Positions 1-5,386 of a DNA stretch of 7,162 bases are shown here, piece after piece; positions within the stretch are counted from its first letter, which is position 1, and the number at the start of each line of letters is the position of its first letter. This DNA comes from Betaproteobacteria bacterium TMED156. Its GTDB lineage: Bacteria > Pseudomonadota > Gammaproteobacteria > Burkholderiales > Burkholderiaceae_A. A program made the position numbers and the translations under genes. The stretch covers positions 4,843 through 12,004 of the forward strand of contig NHHF01000145.1 of assembly GCA_002171155.1 (NCBI GenBank), in the 5' to 3' direction. The notes under the pieces were generated by a model. That model was not told where the DNA came from and ran no database searches. It saw nothing but the letters and a program-made list of their open reading frames with translations.

Positions 1-629
1 ACATCGTCACAATATGAGCCGACGCAATGACCCATCTTGTCTCCCTCTACCCCAAGGTCTTTTTCTGTGTTGACATCTACTATAGTATAGCCGTTGTCGA
101 ATTTGTATACAATCTGCTTGTTTTCGTAGTCTCCGGTGGGATCCTCTTTGAACTTTAAATTGTCGTGCCACTGAACCGCTAAATCATACATGCCATTCAA
201 GGACTTTTCCCAAAGATCTTCAGGAAATTCGTCAGACCCATTTAGATAATCTGAGATATATCTAATATCATTGTTGTGTATTCGTAGTTCTTCAGGATCG
301 TCCACTGAACTAAGGTTGTTCATAGTTTCAGTTTCATGAGTATAGACTGCATTACCAAGCCATTTTGCAAAACGCTTTCTACCGTCTCTTGGAAAATGAT
401 TATCGGGCAGGGACTCCAACCAACTAACCAGGCCTTGCGGGAAAATTGGATTTGCATATTCGGGATCTGCTTCCATACCTTGCAAACGAGCAAAGTATTC
501 CCTTGGTTGCTCTTCGGGACCTTGGGGCACCTCTTTTTGCATTGCTTTTATGTTGAGGCCTCTCAAGACTTTGGCATCTTGTTGTGCTTCTTGGATAAAT
601 TGCTTCCACTTGCTATGAAAATTTGACAT
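1..629 (-). CDS. PcfJ-like protein, 3' end cut by the window edge
   Basis: This open frame starts at the ATG at 629 and runs without a stop off the left edge, giving the first 209 residues. Residues 189-206 contain the pattern L-G-x-E-G-x-x-M-G-H-C-V-G-S-Y, with His201, Cys202 and Tyr206. I recognise this as the core of the PcfJ-like family, named after a protein of the conjugative plasmid pCF10; its biochemical function is not established to my knowledge. The N-terminal half is not recognisable. The protein opens with the peptide SKWKQFIQEA (residues 6-15), which matches the N-termini of the amidase and of the 172-residue protein in this window. An AAAAGG ribosome site lies 8 bases before the ATG. 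The gene follows hsp20 by 50 bases on the same strand and is probably co-transcribed with it. The family call rests on the motif alone, without the rest of the domain. Confidence 0.72.
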   Translation of the reverse strand, partial: MSNFHSKWKQFIQEAQQDAKVLRGLNIKAMQKEVPQGPEEQPREYFARLQGMEADPEYANPIFPQGLVSWLESLPDNHFPRDGRKRFAKWLGNAVYTHETETMNNLSSVDDPEELRIHNNDIRYISDYLNGSDEFPEDLWEKSLNGMYDLAVQWHDNLKFKEDPTGDYENKQIVYKFDNGYTIVDVNTEKDLGVEGDKMGHCVGSYCDD

Positions 630-679
630 AGATAAAACCTTTTATTATAAATAGTCAAGTGGAAGCTAAGGCGGTTGTT

Positions 680-1105
680 TTATTGAATATCGATAGAGAC
701 TGGCTTAACGTCTGGTCGTTGAGGTACTCGAACTGTCAATAAACCGTCATTGAACGCCGCCTTCGCATTTGAAAGGTCTAGATTATCATCATAATTTACA
801 TATGTTCTTGTAAAATTACGGCGAGCAATCCTTTGGCGCTTTGAGTTTTCCTCGTTAGCTTTGCCAGTGATAGTGATCGACCTCTTATCAGGCTGTATAT
901 CAATAGCTAATTCTTTCTTCTTGAAACCAGCTAAAGCAAACTCCAACACTGTTGAGCCATCGTCGTCTCGATAAATGTCGGCAACGGGATAGCCCTGTGT
1001 AGATGCCTTGAGGTGGGTGGGGAAGTCATTGAAAAAATTATCAAAGACCTCGTTAATAACTTTGTGCCCTAATAAACCTGGGCGGTAGGTAGTAATTGCA
1101 TTCAT
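680..1105 (-). CDS. Hsp20-family small heat-shock protein
   Basis: This 141-residue protein is an ATP-independent holdase that would bind unfolding proteins in the cytoplasm and pass them to refolding chaperones. A short variable N-terminus (1-37) is followed by an alpha-crystallin domain (about 38-130). The domain carries A-x-x-x-D-G-L-L-T-V at 117-125 and an R-R-N-F-T-R-T-Y stretch at about 95-102, like the RxFxRxF segment of IbpA proteins. The C-terminal I-x-I motif (Ile138-Asp-Ile140), which docks on neighbouring subunits in this family, is present, so the protein looks complete. A strong AAGGAGG ribosome site lies 9 bases before the ATG. Hsp20 genes are known from marine T4-like phages, where a role in virion assembly is often suggested. 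The neighbours are a PcfJ-like gene downstream and a divergent amidase upstream. Its promoter region shares a repeated element with groEL. Confidence 0.93.
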   Translation of the reverse strand: MNAITTYRPGLLGHKVINEVFDNFFNDFPTHLKASTQGYPVADIYRDDDGSTVLEFALAGFKKKELAIDIQPDKRSITITGKANEENSKRQRIARRNFTRTYVNYDDNLDLSNAKAAFNDGLLTVRVPQRPDVKPVSIDIQ

Positions 1106-1130
1106 GTTTTGTGTCCTCCTTAATAAGCAA

Positions 1131-1140
1131 GTTACTTATA
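1131..1140 (-). repeat. GTTACTTATA element, hsp20-proximal copy
   Basis: This is an exact 10-base copy of the element found at 1164-1173 and 5347-5356. In the direction of transcription it reads TATAAGTAAC. It ends 25 bases before the hsp20 ATG and lies 33 bases from the second hsp20 copy, about three helical turns. It could be a regulator binding site, or a phage late promoter resembling the T4 late box TATAAATA. Confidence 0.55.
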
Positions 1141-1163
1141 ATCAAATCCCTTACGGCAATTTG

Positions 1164-1173
1164 GTTACTTATA
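1164..1173 (-). repeat. GTTACTTATA element, hsp20-distal copy
   Basis: This exact copy of the 10-base element lies immediately downstream of the hsp20 -10 box and covers the predicted transcription start. On the plus strand its flanks, CAATTTG before and TATAA after, resemble those of the groEL copy (CAATT before), so the similarity extends beyond the core. A protein bound here would be expected to block the hsp20 promoter. Confidence 0.55.
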
Positions 1174-1174
1174 T

Positions 1175-1203
1175 AATATAAACACTATTTATTATGTTGT
1201 CAA
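1175..1203 (-). promoter_or_regulatory. Sigma70-type promoter of hsp20
   Basis: Reading the minus strand, a perfect TTGACA -35 box (1198-1203) is followed after exactly 17 bases by TATATT (1175-1180) as -10. The predicted start is near 1168, which leaves a leader of about 60 bases before the ATG at 1105. The leader contains one full GTTACTTATA element, and a second overlaps the start site. No heat-shock (sigma32) -10 CCCAT pattern and no CIRCE repeat is present, so control by a standard bacterial heat-shock regulator is not indicated. Confidence 0.65.
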
Positions 1204-1219
1204 GAGCTAGGAGAAAAAA

Positions 1220-2266
1220 ATGAGTCATAAATTATTGTTTGAAAGCTGGAGAAAATACCTCACAGAACAAGCTTTAAATTTTCCTGATGAAGACGAAGAA
1301 GAATTTGATATTTACAAGCTTTTAAATATCGACTCTATAACCGGTGAAGAATTTGTGGATGATGTTGGAAAAAACTCAAAAGAACCTGTAGATAATGAAT
1401 TTGATATCAACAATGCTCCATTTAAGAAGTTTAACAGAACTCCAAGAAAAAAAGAAGATATAACTGCGCTGTTAATACATGAGTCCGATGGAAAAGGTCC
1501 AATTGAAAGACTGGTTCAAGGCCTAAATGGTCGCGAAGGCGGGCTAAGTGTCAATCATGCTGTTACATTAGAAGGAGAAGTGCATGAATTGATTCCCGGA
1601 GAGTATGAAACATATCACGCTCCAGGGTGGAACAGGGTCTCCATTGGTATTGAGGTACACCACCATCTGGGTACAAAAAAGTTCGAAGGACAGAAGCCGA
1701 TTTCGGGACCATGGACCCTTGGTAAGCCATATTATATGCCAACTGTAGAACAGCTAGAGGCAACATATCAACTTTGCCTTCAGCTTTGTCGAGAGTATGG
1801 TATCCCCCTACGTGTGTCGAATGTTTTAGACGACAAATTTGATATGGAAATGCCGTACGAAGTTTTAAAAGGAGAATTTTTAAGATACCCAAAGAATCAT
1901 GAGAAAGCCGGACAGGTCAGGACATATCAAAAAGGATCCTTAAAGGGCAAAAAGATCCCTAAAACTAAGGCCCTTCCAAAACTTAAAGTTGGAGTTAACA
2001 AAGGAATCGTTGCTCATGGGGCATGCCAAGGGAATCGTTCTGATGGCCTGGTTCCGTCTTATTATATGGCCTTAAGACTAAGGGGCCTTGCGCCGGATGA
2101 TGCACTCAAGAAAGCAGAAAAAGATTTTAATAAAAACAAAAAAACAATTAGACACAGAAAAGATAGCCAGATATCGCTACCTGCTTTGAAGATGGGGCCC
2201 GGCTATGAAGATGTCACTAATCAATTATTTCATGATCCAAGAGTTTCTGATTTTATCGACGAATAA
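1220..2266 (+). CDS. N-acetylmuramoyl-L-alanine amidase (Amidase_2/PGRP fold)
   Basis: This 348-residue protein is predicted to be a zinc amidase that cuts the bond between MurNAc and the L-Ala of the peptide stem, acting as endolysin or virion-associated lysin. The catalytic domain spans about 80-290. Likely zinc ligands are His87 (LLIHES), His266 (VAHGAC) and Asp275 (NRSDG), the H-H-D set seen in AmiD-type enzymes. Arg273 sits where AmiD has a catalytic Lys. Tyr-His133-Ala-Pro-Gly-Trp and Ser-Ile-Gly-Ile-Glu145 match the family's YHAG and GIE motifs, with Glu145 the likely catalytic acid. About 120 residues separate Glu145 from His266, including a Lys-rich stretch at 205-260, which is long for the family. 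There is no signal peptide. Residues 1-17 carry the ESWRKYLTE peptide shared with two other proteins here, followed by an acidic linker (21-60). The C-terminal tail (about 291-348) is unrecognised. Confidence 0.88.
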   Translation: MSHKLLFESWRKYLTEQALNFPDEDEEEFDIYKLLNIDSITGEEFVDDVGKNSKEPVDNEFDINNAPFKKFNRTPRKKEDITALLIHESDGKGPIERLVQGLNGREGGLSVNHAVTLEGEVHELIPGEYETYHAPGWNRVSIGIEVHHHLGTKKFEGQKPISGPWTLGKPYYMPTVEQLEATYQLCLQLCREYGIPLRVSNVLDDKFDMEMPYEVLKGEFLRYPKNHEKAGQVRTYQKGSLKGKKIPKTKALPKLKVGVNKGIVAHGACQGNRSDGLVPSYYMALRLRGLAPDDALKKAEKDFNKNKKTIRHRKDSQISLPALKMGPGYEDVTNQLFHDPRVSDFIDE

Positions 2267-2268
2267 TT

Positions 2269-2607
2269 TTACCAGACTAGTTGTATTATAATAATTGTAA
2301 TTGCTAATGACAAACATATCATAGTTTTTGCGGTAAACATTGTCTCGCCCAACAAGAACCAAGTCAAAACAGGGAAAATTATTAACCCAGTAGATGAACC
2401 AATAAACCTTGCTGTCCAAACTGATCCGGTTGCCTCAACAATCATTCTCCATGCGTACCAAAAAGCAATTGAAGTGGGGACTCCAATGAGAAATGCTGCA
2501 ACTATTGGCTTATCTTTCCACCATTCTGATGTGTACTGAGCATTTAGCTGGAACCACCCCATTGTTTGCCCTATAAAGAAGAGTAATATTCCTAAATACA
2601 GAGACAT
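2269..2607 (-). CDS. Small four-helix membrane protein, DMT/EamA-like
   Basis: This 112-residue, very hydrophobic protein has four predicted transmembrane helices at about 2-20, 34-52, 66-86 and 92-112. The GRFIG-like segment (A-R-F-I-G, 66-70) and the G-E-x-x-x-x-A-K-T turn before the last helix recall half of a drug/metabolite-transporter (EamA/SMR-like) fold. No substrate can be inferred. It is the last gene of the minus-strand string. Its ATG overlaps the stop of the preceding gene by one base (TAATG), so translation is probably coupled. Its stop codon lies 2 bases from that of the convergent amidase. Because of its size and the nearby lysin, a holin-like role is conceivable, but four helices with a transporter-like layout are not a typical holin signature. 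Confidence 0.75.
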   Translation of the reverse strand: MSLYLGILLFFIGQTMGWFQLNAQYTSEWWKDKPIVAAFLIGVPTSIAFWYAWRMIVEATGSVWTARFIGSSTGLIIFPVLTWFLLGETMFTAKTMICLSLAITIIIIQLVW

Positions 2608-2936
2608 TAATTATTCCACAAATATATATTTCCAAAGCTAGAACGAGAAGCAGCCTCAACTGACTTTGCCATAGTTAACACAGACAAATATTCTTCTTGA
2701 GAAAGTTCTATTGCTTCTTTTTCAGAGAAAGTTTCAAAATAATTTTCGAACACAATTTTCAACGTACTGGCATGAGAAGAATATTCTAACAGCAACGCCC
2801 TTTCGGGATCGCTTATTGAAATTTTGTTTTGAAAAATATCTTCTAGGCAAGAGTTGAGTTTGTAATATATTGGCATCATAGAGTGATATATTATTTTTAA
2901 GACTTCTATCTTAATTTTTACAGGATCTTCGTTCAT
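2607..2936 (-). CDS. Hypothetical protein, 109 residues
   Basis: I do not recognise this protein. It is predicted to be mostly helical and soluble, with no signal peptide or membrane segment. It has acidic heptad-like stretches (E-K-E-A-I-E-L-S-Q-E-E at about 72-82) and two Met in a row near residues 20-21. The ATG overlaps the glutaredoxin stop in an ATGA arrangement, and its own stop overlaps the next ATG by one base. It therefore belongs to a translationally coupled set between a redox protein and a membrane protein. The tight packing argues that it is a real gene rather than a chance frame. Confidence 0.75.
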   Translation of the reverse strand: MNEDPVKIKIEVLKIIYHSMMPIYYKLNSCLEDIFQNKISISDPERALLLEYSSHASTLKIVFENYFETFSEKEAIELSQEEYLSVLTMAKSVEAASRSSFGNIYLWNN

Positions 2937-3181
2937 TTGAAATGATCCAACAAATTACTATATCCCCCAATTTTTTTTATTAAGCCAGTCTCATTGTTAT
3001 TAGAAATTATGATTGGGACAGTTTTTTGATTGTAAAAATTTTTATATTCCTCTAATATCGGCCGCTGGGATTCATAATCTAAAAATACACTCTCGATTCC
3101 CTTACATTTTAAGAAATCTATTGCCATGGTACAAAAAGGACAACTAGATCGTCCTATAATTATATATCTTTCATCAACCAT
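2933..3181 (-). CDS. Glutaredoxin-like thiol-disulfide oxidoreductase
   Basis: This 82-residue protein has the compact glutaredoxin/NrdH size. The N-terminal strand (YIIIGRSS) leads to the redox motif Cys14-Pro-Phe-Cys17 at the start of helix 1. The cis-proline loop is Thr54-Val55-Pro56, and Gly72-Gly73-Tyr74 matches the GG glutathione/substrate loop. It would act in the cytoplasm, reducing disulfides, typically as electron donor for ribonucleotide reductase in phages; no reductase gene is in this window. The gene overlaps the preceding stop by 8 bases and the following start by 4 (ATGA). No clear Shine-Dalgarno precedes it, so translational coupling is likely. Several phage glutaredoxins carry CPxC motifs like this one. 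CPFC does not itself distinguish glutathione-dependent from thioredoxin-reductase-dependent types. Confidence 0.9.
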   Translation of the reverse strand: MVDERYIIIGRSSCPFCTMAIDFLKCKGIESVFLDYESQRPILEEYKNFYNQKTVPIIISNNNETGLIKKIGGYSNLLDHFK

Positions 3182-3461
3182 TTAGGAGAACTCTCTTTGA
3201 AGTTTCATTGAAGCTGGAAAAAAGTTCTTCTGAAGTGCCGATGGCAATAATCTCATCTACTTTTCCAGCAGTTAAAACTTTTAATAGGGAGAAGTTCTCT
3301 CCTGTTCCCATGTGAGCTTGTTCTGCTAATAAAAAGTCTTTGACTTGGTTATAGTCAGAAATACTGACAATATGATTGACATTCACATACATCTTATCAA
3401 TGGACACTTTTCTAGTGTACCCATCATTTGATATATTTAATTTTTTAATTTCTACTAACAT
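3174..3461 (-). CDS. Hypothetical protein, 95 residues (possible FlbD-like fold)
   Basis: The start chosen is the ATG at 3461 (MLVEIKKLN). It overlaps the upstream stop by one base (TAATG) and has AGGA about 8 bases before it; a longer frame reaching 3527 would overlap the upstream gene by 67 bases and is rejected. The protein has a beta-rich pattern: a hydrophobic N-terminal strand, then a segment ending in I-V-S-I-S (about 32-36), a predicted loop, and a later strand E-I-I-A-I-G-T. The V-N-V-N-H-I-V-S-I pattern is reminiscent of small FlbD-like or phage proteins of unknown function, but the resemblance is weak. There is no membrane segment. It lies between a membrane-anchored coiled-coil protein and a glutaredoxin. 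Confidence 0.72.
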   Translation of the reverse strand: MLVEIKKLNISNDGYTRKVSIDKMYVNVNHIVSISDYNQVKDFLLAEQAHMGTGENFSLLKVLTAGKVDEIIAIGTSEELFSSFNETSKRVLLNG

Positions 3462-3730
3462 TAGCTTCCTACTGATTTCAAGATAAATGCGCCAACGAGA
3501 CCGACAACTGTAGTGAAGAGTGTCCATATCATTCTTGATGAAGTTTGCTTCCAGGATTCTAACTCTCTTAGGCGCGCATAGAGTCCTTGGTCTGGGTTAT
3601 AAACTGCTTCTTTTATTTTTGCTACATCTTCTGACATTTCCTCTTGTTTCCCACTCATCACATCCATGCCGTTGCATATTCTATCTAATTTTGATTGTAT
3701 TTCTACATTTAAGTCTTGTTGATTTACCAT
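3461..3730 (-). CDS. Coiled-coil protein with C-terminal membrane anchor (XhlA-like)
   Basis: The start chosen is the ATG at 3730, because a GGAGG ribosome site lies 8 bases before it; the in-frame GTG at 3745 would place that site inside the gene. The resulting 89-residue protein has a heptad-like helical region (about 5-45), a short N-P-D-Q-G-L-Y-A-R-L-R-E-L-E segment (about 46-59), and one C-terminal transmembrane helix (M-I-W-T-L-F-T-T-V-V-G to about residue 84). This layout, coiled coil plus the GLYARLRELE turn and a terminal helix, resembles XhlA/holin-associated phage proteins that sit at the inner membrane. It could assist lysis with the amidase, although it is transcribed from the opposite strand. 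It follows groEL by 29 bases, and a small inverted repeat borders its ribosome site. Confidence 0.78.
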   Translation of the reverse strand: MVNQQDLNVEIQSKLDRICNGMDVMSGKQEEMSEDVAKIKEAVYNPDQGLYARLRELESWKQTSSRMIWTLFTTVVGLVGAFILKSVGS

Positions 3731-3742
3731 ATCTAGCACCTC

Positions 3743-3768
3743 CACAACTTAAATAGTTTCTAGTTGTG
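3743..3768 (-). other. Inverted repeat at groEL stop and next ribosome site
   Basis: The arms CACAACT (3762-3768 read on the minus strand) and AGTTGTG (3743-3749) form a perfect 7-bp stem with a 12-base loop. The stem begins inside the last groEL codons, and its distal arm touches the GGAGG ribosome site (3739-3743) of the following gene. There is no T-run, so it is not a classic terminator. It may instead modulate translation of the downstream gene or protect the groEL 3' end. With only three G-C pairs the stem is weak. Confidence 0.35.
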
Positions 3769-5328
3769 AACGATGCTGTGGTTTGTCAACAAAAGTGTTC
3801 CAGATACTGACACGGCGTTTTTAATTGCACAACGAGTTACCTTCGCTGGGTCTAGAATTCCAGTCTCCTTAAAGTTGACCTTTTTCCCTGTAAGGAAGTT
3901 GATACCCTCCCACTCGGATGCTGATTCTGCCGTTAAAATTGCTACATCTGGGTTGATCCCAGAGTTTTTTGCCATAATCCTAAAGGGGGACTCAAGAGCA
4001 GCGCGGAAGATTGGTAACGCGGAAGATTGAGCTTCTGTTGGAAAATTTGGAGCAATAAAATTTGCAGCCTTCAAGAGTGTCATTCCACCACCGGGGATAA
4101 CCCCTTCTTGTTGAGCTGAGCGGACTGCCTCTAAAGCATCTTCAATCCTGTGCTTCTTCTCAATCAATTCTACTTCAGAAGAAGCGCCAACACGGATGAT
4201 AGCAACGCCAGAAGAGAGACGAGTAACACGATCTTGGAGTCGTCCGGCCACATGAAGGTCTTCCGTTTCCCTAATTTCTTCTTTGAGTTTCTCAATTGTT
4301 TCATCGATTTTTTCACAAGGACCTTCACCATCGACAACAGTGGTAGTGTTCTTGGTGATTTCTATGGTTGCAGCTTTCCCAAAATCATTTAAAGTAGTCT
4401 CAGTTAAATTGTGGCCTAATGATTTTTGAAAAAATTTAGCGCCCGTTGAAAGTGCGAGGTCATTCATAATTGCCCTTCTCTCCTCTCCGTACCTGGGGGC
4501 TTTGATAGCTGCGACCTTCATTGATCCTCGTACAGTATTCATAATTAGTGCGGCTAATGCTTGACCTTCCACTTCTTCAGCAACTATCACAAAGGGCCGG
4601 CCCTCACGAGCAGCAATTTCAAGGGCAGGTAGAATTTGATTAACTTGATCAATCTTGAAGTCTGTAACCAAAAACATCGGGTTCTCGAATTTACAAATGG
4701 CGCGCCGATCGTCGTTTACGAATGCTGTGGCGGCATACCCACTGTCGAACCTGAAACCCTCGACGAGGTCTAAACTAGTTTCAAGTGATCTTGCTTCTTG
4801 GATGGTAACCGTACCGTTCTTGCCAACCTTGTCTACCGCAGTGGCAACTAAATCTCCAATTACTTGATCATTGTTTGCCGAGATTCTGGCAATATGCTTT
4901 ACGTCGTCTGCGGAAGAGATAGGCTGAGAACACTGCGATATAAAATCAAAACATTTTTCAAGACAAAGGTCTAACCCTCTCTTAATCTCTATAGGAGATG
5001 TACCAGATGAAATAAACTTATTTGCTTGTCTTAAAATTTCTCTTGCTAAGACTGTGGAAGTTGTAGTTCCATCGCCCGCCTCGGTATTTGTCATTGCTGA
5101 TACCTGTTTTACAACCTCAGCGCCGGCATTGATATGAGGGTCCTCAAAATTTATATTTTGAGCTACCGTGACGCCGTCTTTAGTGACGAATGGGCGCTTG
5201 TCCTTTTGGTGAATCAAGACATTTTGACCTTTAGGTCCAAGTGTAGCTGCTACGTAATCCGCAAGAGTGTTTACGCCTTCTAGAACCTTGTTGCGGAGGC
5301 CAGGTCCATGGCTAAGTTGTGTTGTCAT
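3760..5328 (-). CDS. groEL: GroEL-type chaperonin (60 kDa), phage-encoded
   Basis: This 522-residue group I chaperonin would form rings that fold proteins with ATP. The ATP site is intact: TLGPKG (29-34), KDGVT with Asp51, GDGTTT with Asp86, GGG (413-415), and Asp397, the equivalent of E. coli Asp398 that drives hydrolysis. The apical domain keeps the substrate and GroES-binding helices (about 230-268, including AEEVEGQAL and MNTVRG) and APRYG in place of the usual APGFG. The equatorial end LDPAKVTR is followed by only about 22 residues and stops at HSIVHN. The Gly-Gly-Met tail of bacterial GroEL (about 548 residues) is missing. It has six Cys, including Cys122 and Cys126. No GroES gene is in the window. 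A dedicated promoter lies immediately upstream. A bacterial origin is possible, but the truncated tail and the neighbours fit phage chaperonins better. Confidence 0.96.
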   Translation of the reverse strand: MTTQLSHGPGLRNKVLEGVNTLADYVAATLGPKGQNVLIHQKDKRPFVTKDGVTVAQNINFEDPHINAGAEVVKQVSAMTNTEAGDGTTTSTVLAREILRQANKFISSGTSPIEIKRGLDLCLEKCFDFISQCSQPISSADDVKHIARISANNDQVIGDLVATAVDKVGKNGTVTIQEARSLETSLDLVEGFRFDSGYAATAFVNDDRRAICKFENPMFLVTDFKIDQVNQILPALEIAAREGRPFVIVAEEVEGQALAALIMNTVRGSMKVAAIKAPRYGEERRAIMNDLALSTGAKFFQKSLGHNLTETTLNDFGKAATIEITKNTTTVVDGEGPCEKIDETIEKLKEEIRETEDLHVAGRLQDRVTRLSSGVAIIRVGASSEVELIEKKHRIEDALEAVRSAQQEGVIPGGGMTLLKAANFIAPNFPTEAQSSALPIFRAALESPFRIMAKNSGINPDVAILTAESASEWEGINFLTGKKVNFKETGILDPAKVTRCAIKNAVSVSGTLLLTNHSIVHN

Positions 5329-5346
5329 TATATCTCACTTTCAATT

Positions 5347-5356
5347 GTTACTTATA
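5347..5356 (-). repeat. GTTACTTATA element at the groEL start site
   Basis: This is an exact copy of the 10-base element found twice before hsp20. It overlaps the last base of the groEL -10 box and covers the predicted transcription start, and it ends 18 bases before the ATG. Its placement relative to the -10 box matches that of the distal hsp20 copy, which supports a shared operator or shared promoter element. I see no other exact copy in the window. Confidence 0.55.
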
Positions 5357-5383
5357 TTATAATGATTTTTTTAGAAAAGTCAA
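5356..5383 (-). promoter_or_regulatory. Sigma70-type promoter of groEL
   Basis: On the minus strand TTGACT (5378-5383) is followed after 16 bases by a perfect TATAAT (5356-5361). The predicted start is near 5349, giving a leader of about 20 bases before the ATG at 5328, with a weak ribosome site (AGTGAG). The -35 box begins 4 bases after the stop codon of the preceding gene, so groEL can be transcribed separately from the upstream pair. No CIRCE repeat or sigma32 pattern is visible. Confidence 0.7.
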
Positions 5384-5386
5384 GTA

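Larger units (their letters stand above)
1106..1219. promoter_or_regulatory. Divergent intergenic region of hsp20 and amidase
   Basis: This 114-base AT-rich region carries the starts of both divergent genes. For hsp20 (minus strand) it holds a sigma70-type promoter, two GTTACTTATA repeats and the ribosome site. For the amidase (plus strand) it holds an AGGAG ribosome site at 1209-1213, 6 bases before the ATG, and a TATAAT at 1172-1177 overlapping TATAAACA at 1177-1184. No good -35 box lies upstream of that TATAAT (the 16-18 base positions read CTTACG or similar), so the amidase promoter may be activator-dependent or of phage-late type. The hsp20 -35 box lies inside the presumed amidase leader, so the two transcription units overlap at their 5' ends. 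Confidence 0.6.

Noticed and set aside
336..626. Plus-strand frame of 96 residues
   Set aside because: It is the complement of the PcfJ-like coding frame, which is open over the whole left end, has a good start and ribosome site and carries a recognisable motif.
630..679. TTGACT and TATAAT between hsp20 and the PcfJ-like gene as a promoter
   Set aside because: The two boxes are only about 4 bases apart, and the TATAAT abuts the ribosome site, so they cannot act as a -35/-10 pair. Co-transcription with hsp20 is simpler.
3174..3461. The 95-residue protein as a GroES partner for GroEL
   Set aside because: The length is similar to GroES, but there is no GGIVL-type mobile loop, no P-L-x-D-R-V start and no roof-loop pattern. 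A diverged gp31-like protein cannot be fully excluded without structure prediction.
3462..3527. Longer start for the 95-residue protein
   Set aside because: It would overlap the coiled-coil gene by 67 bases and add an Arg/Cys-rich stretch unlike the rest. The ATG at 3461 has the usual one-base stop-start overlap and an AGGA site.
3520..3756. Hydrophobic plus-strand frame of 78 residues
   Set aside because: It is antisense to the coiled-coil gene and has no ribosome site. Its Leu-rich look comes from complementing Lys/Glu-rich coding sequence.
5329..5386. Heat-shock control of groEL by CIRCE or sigma32
   Set aside because: There is no TTAGCACTC-type inverted repeat and no CCCAT -10 box. The promoter fits sigma70.
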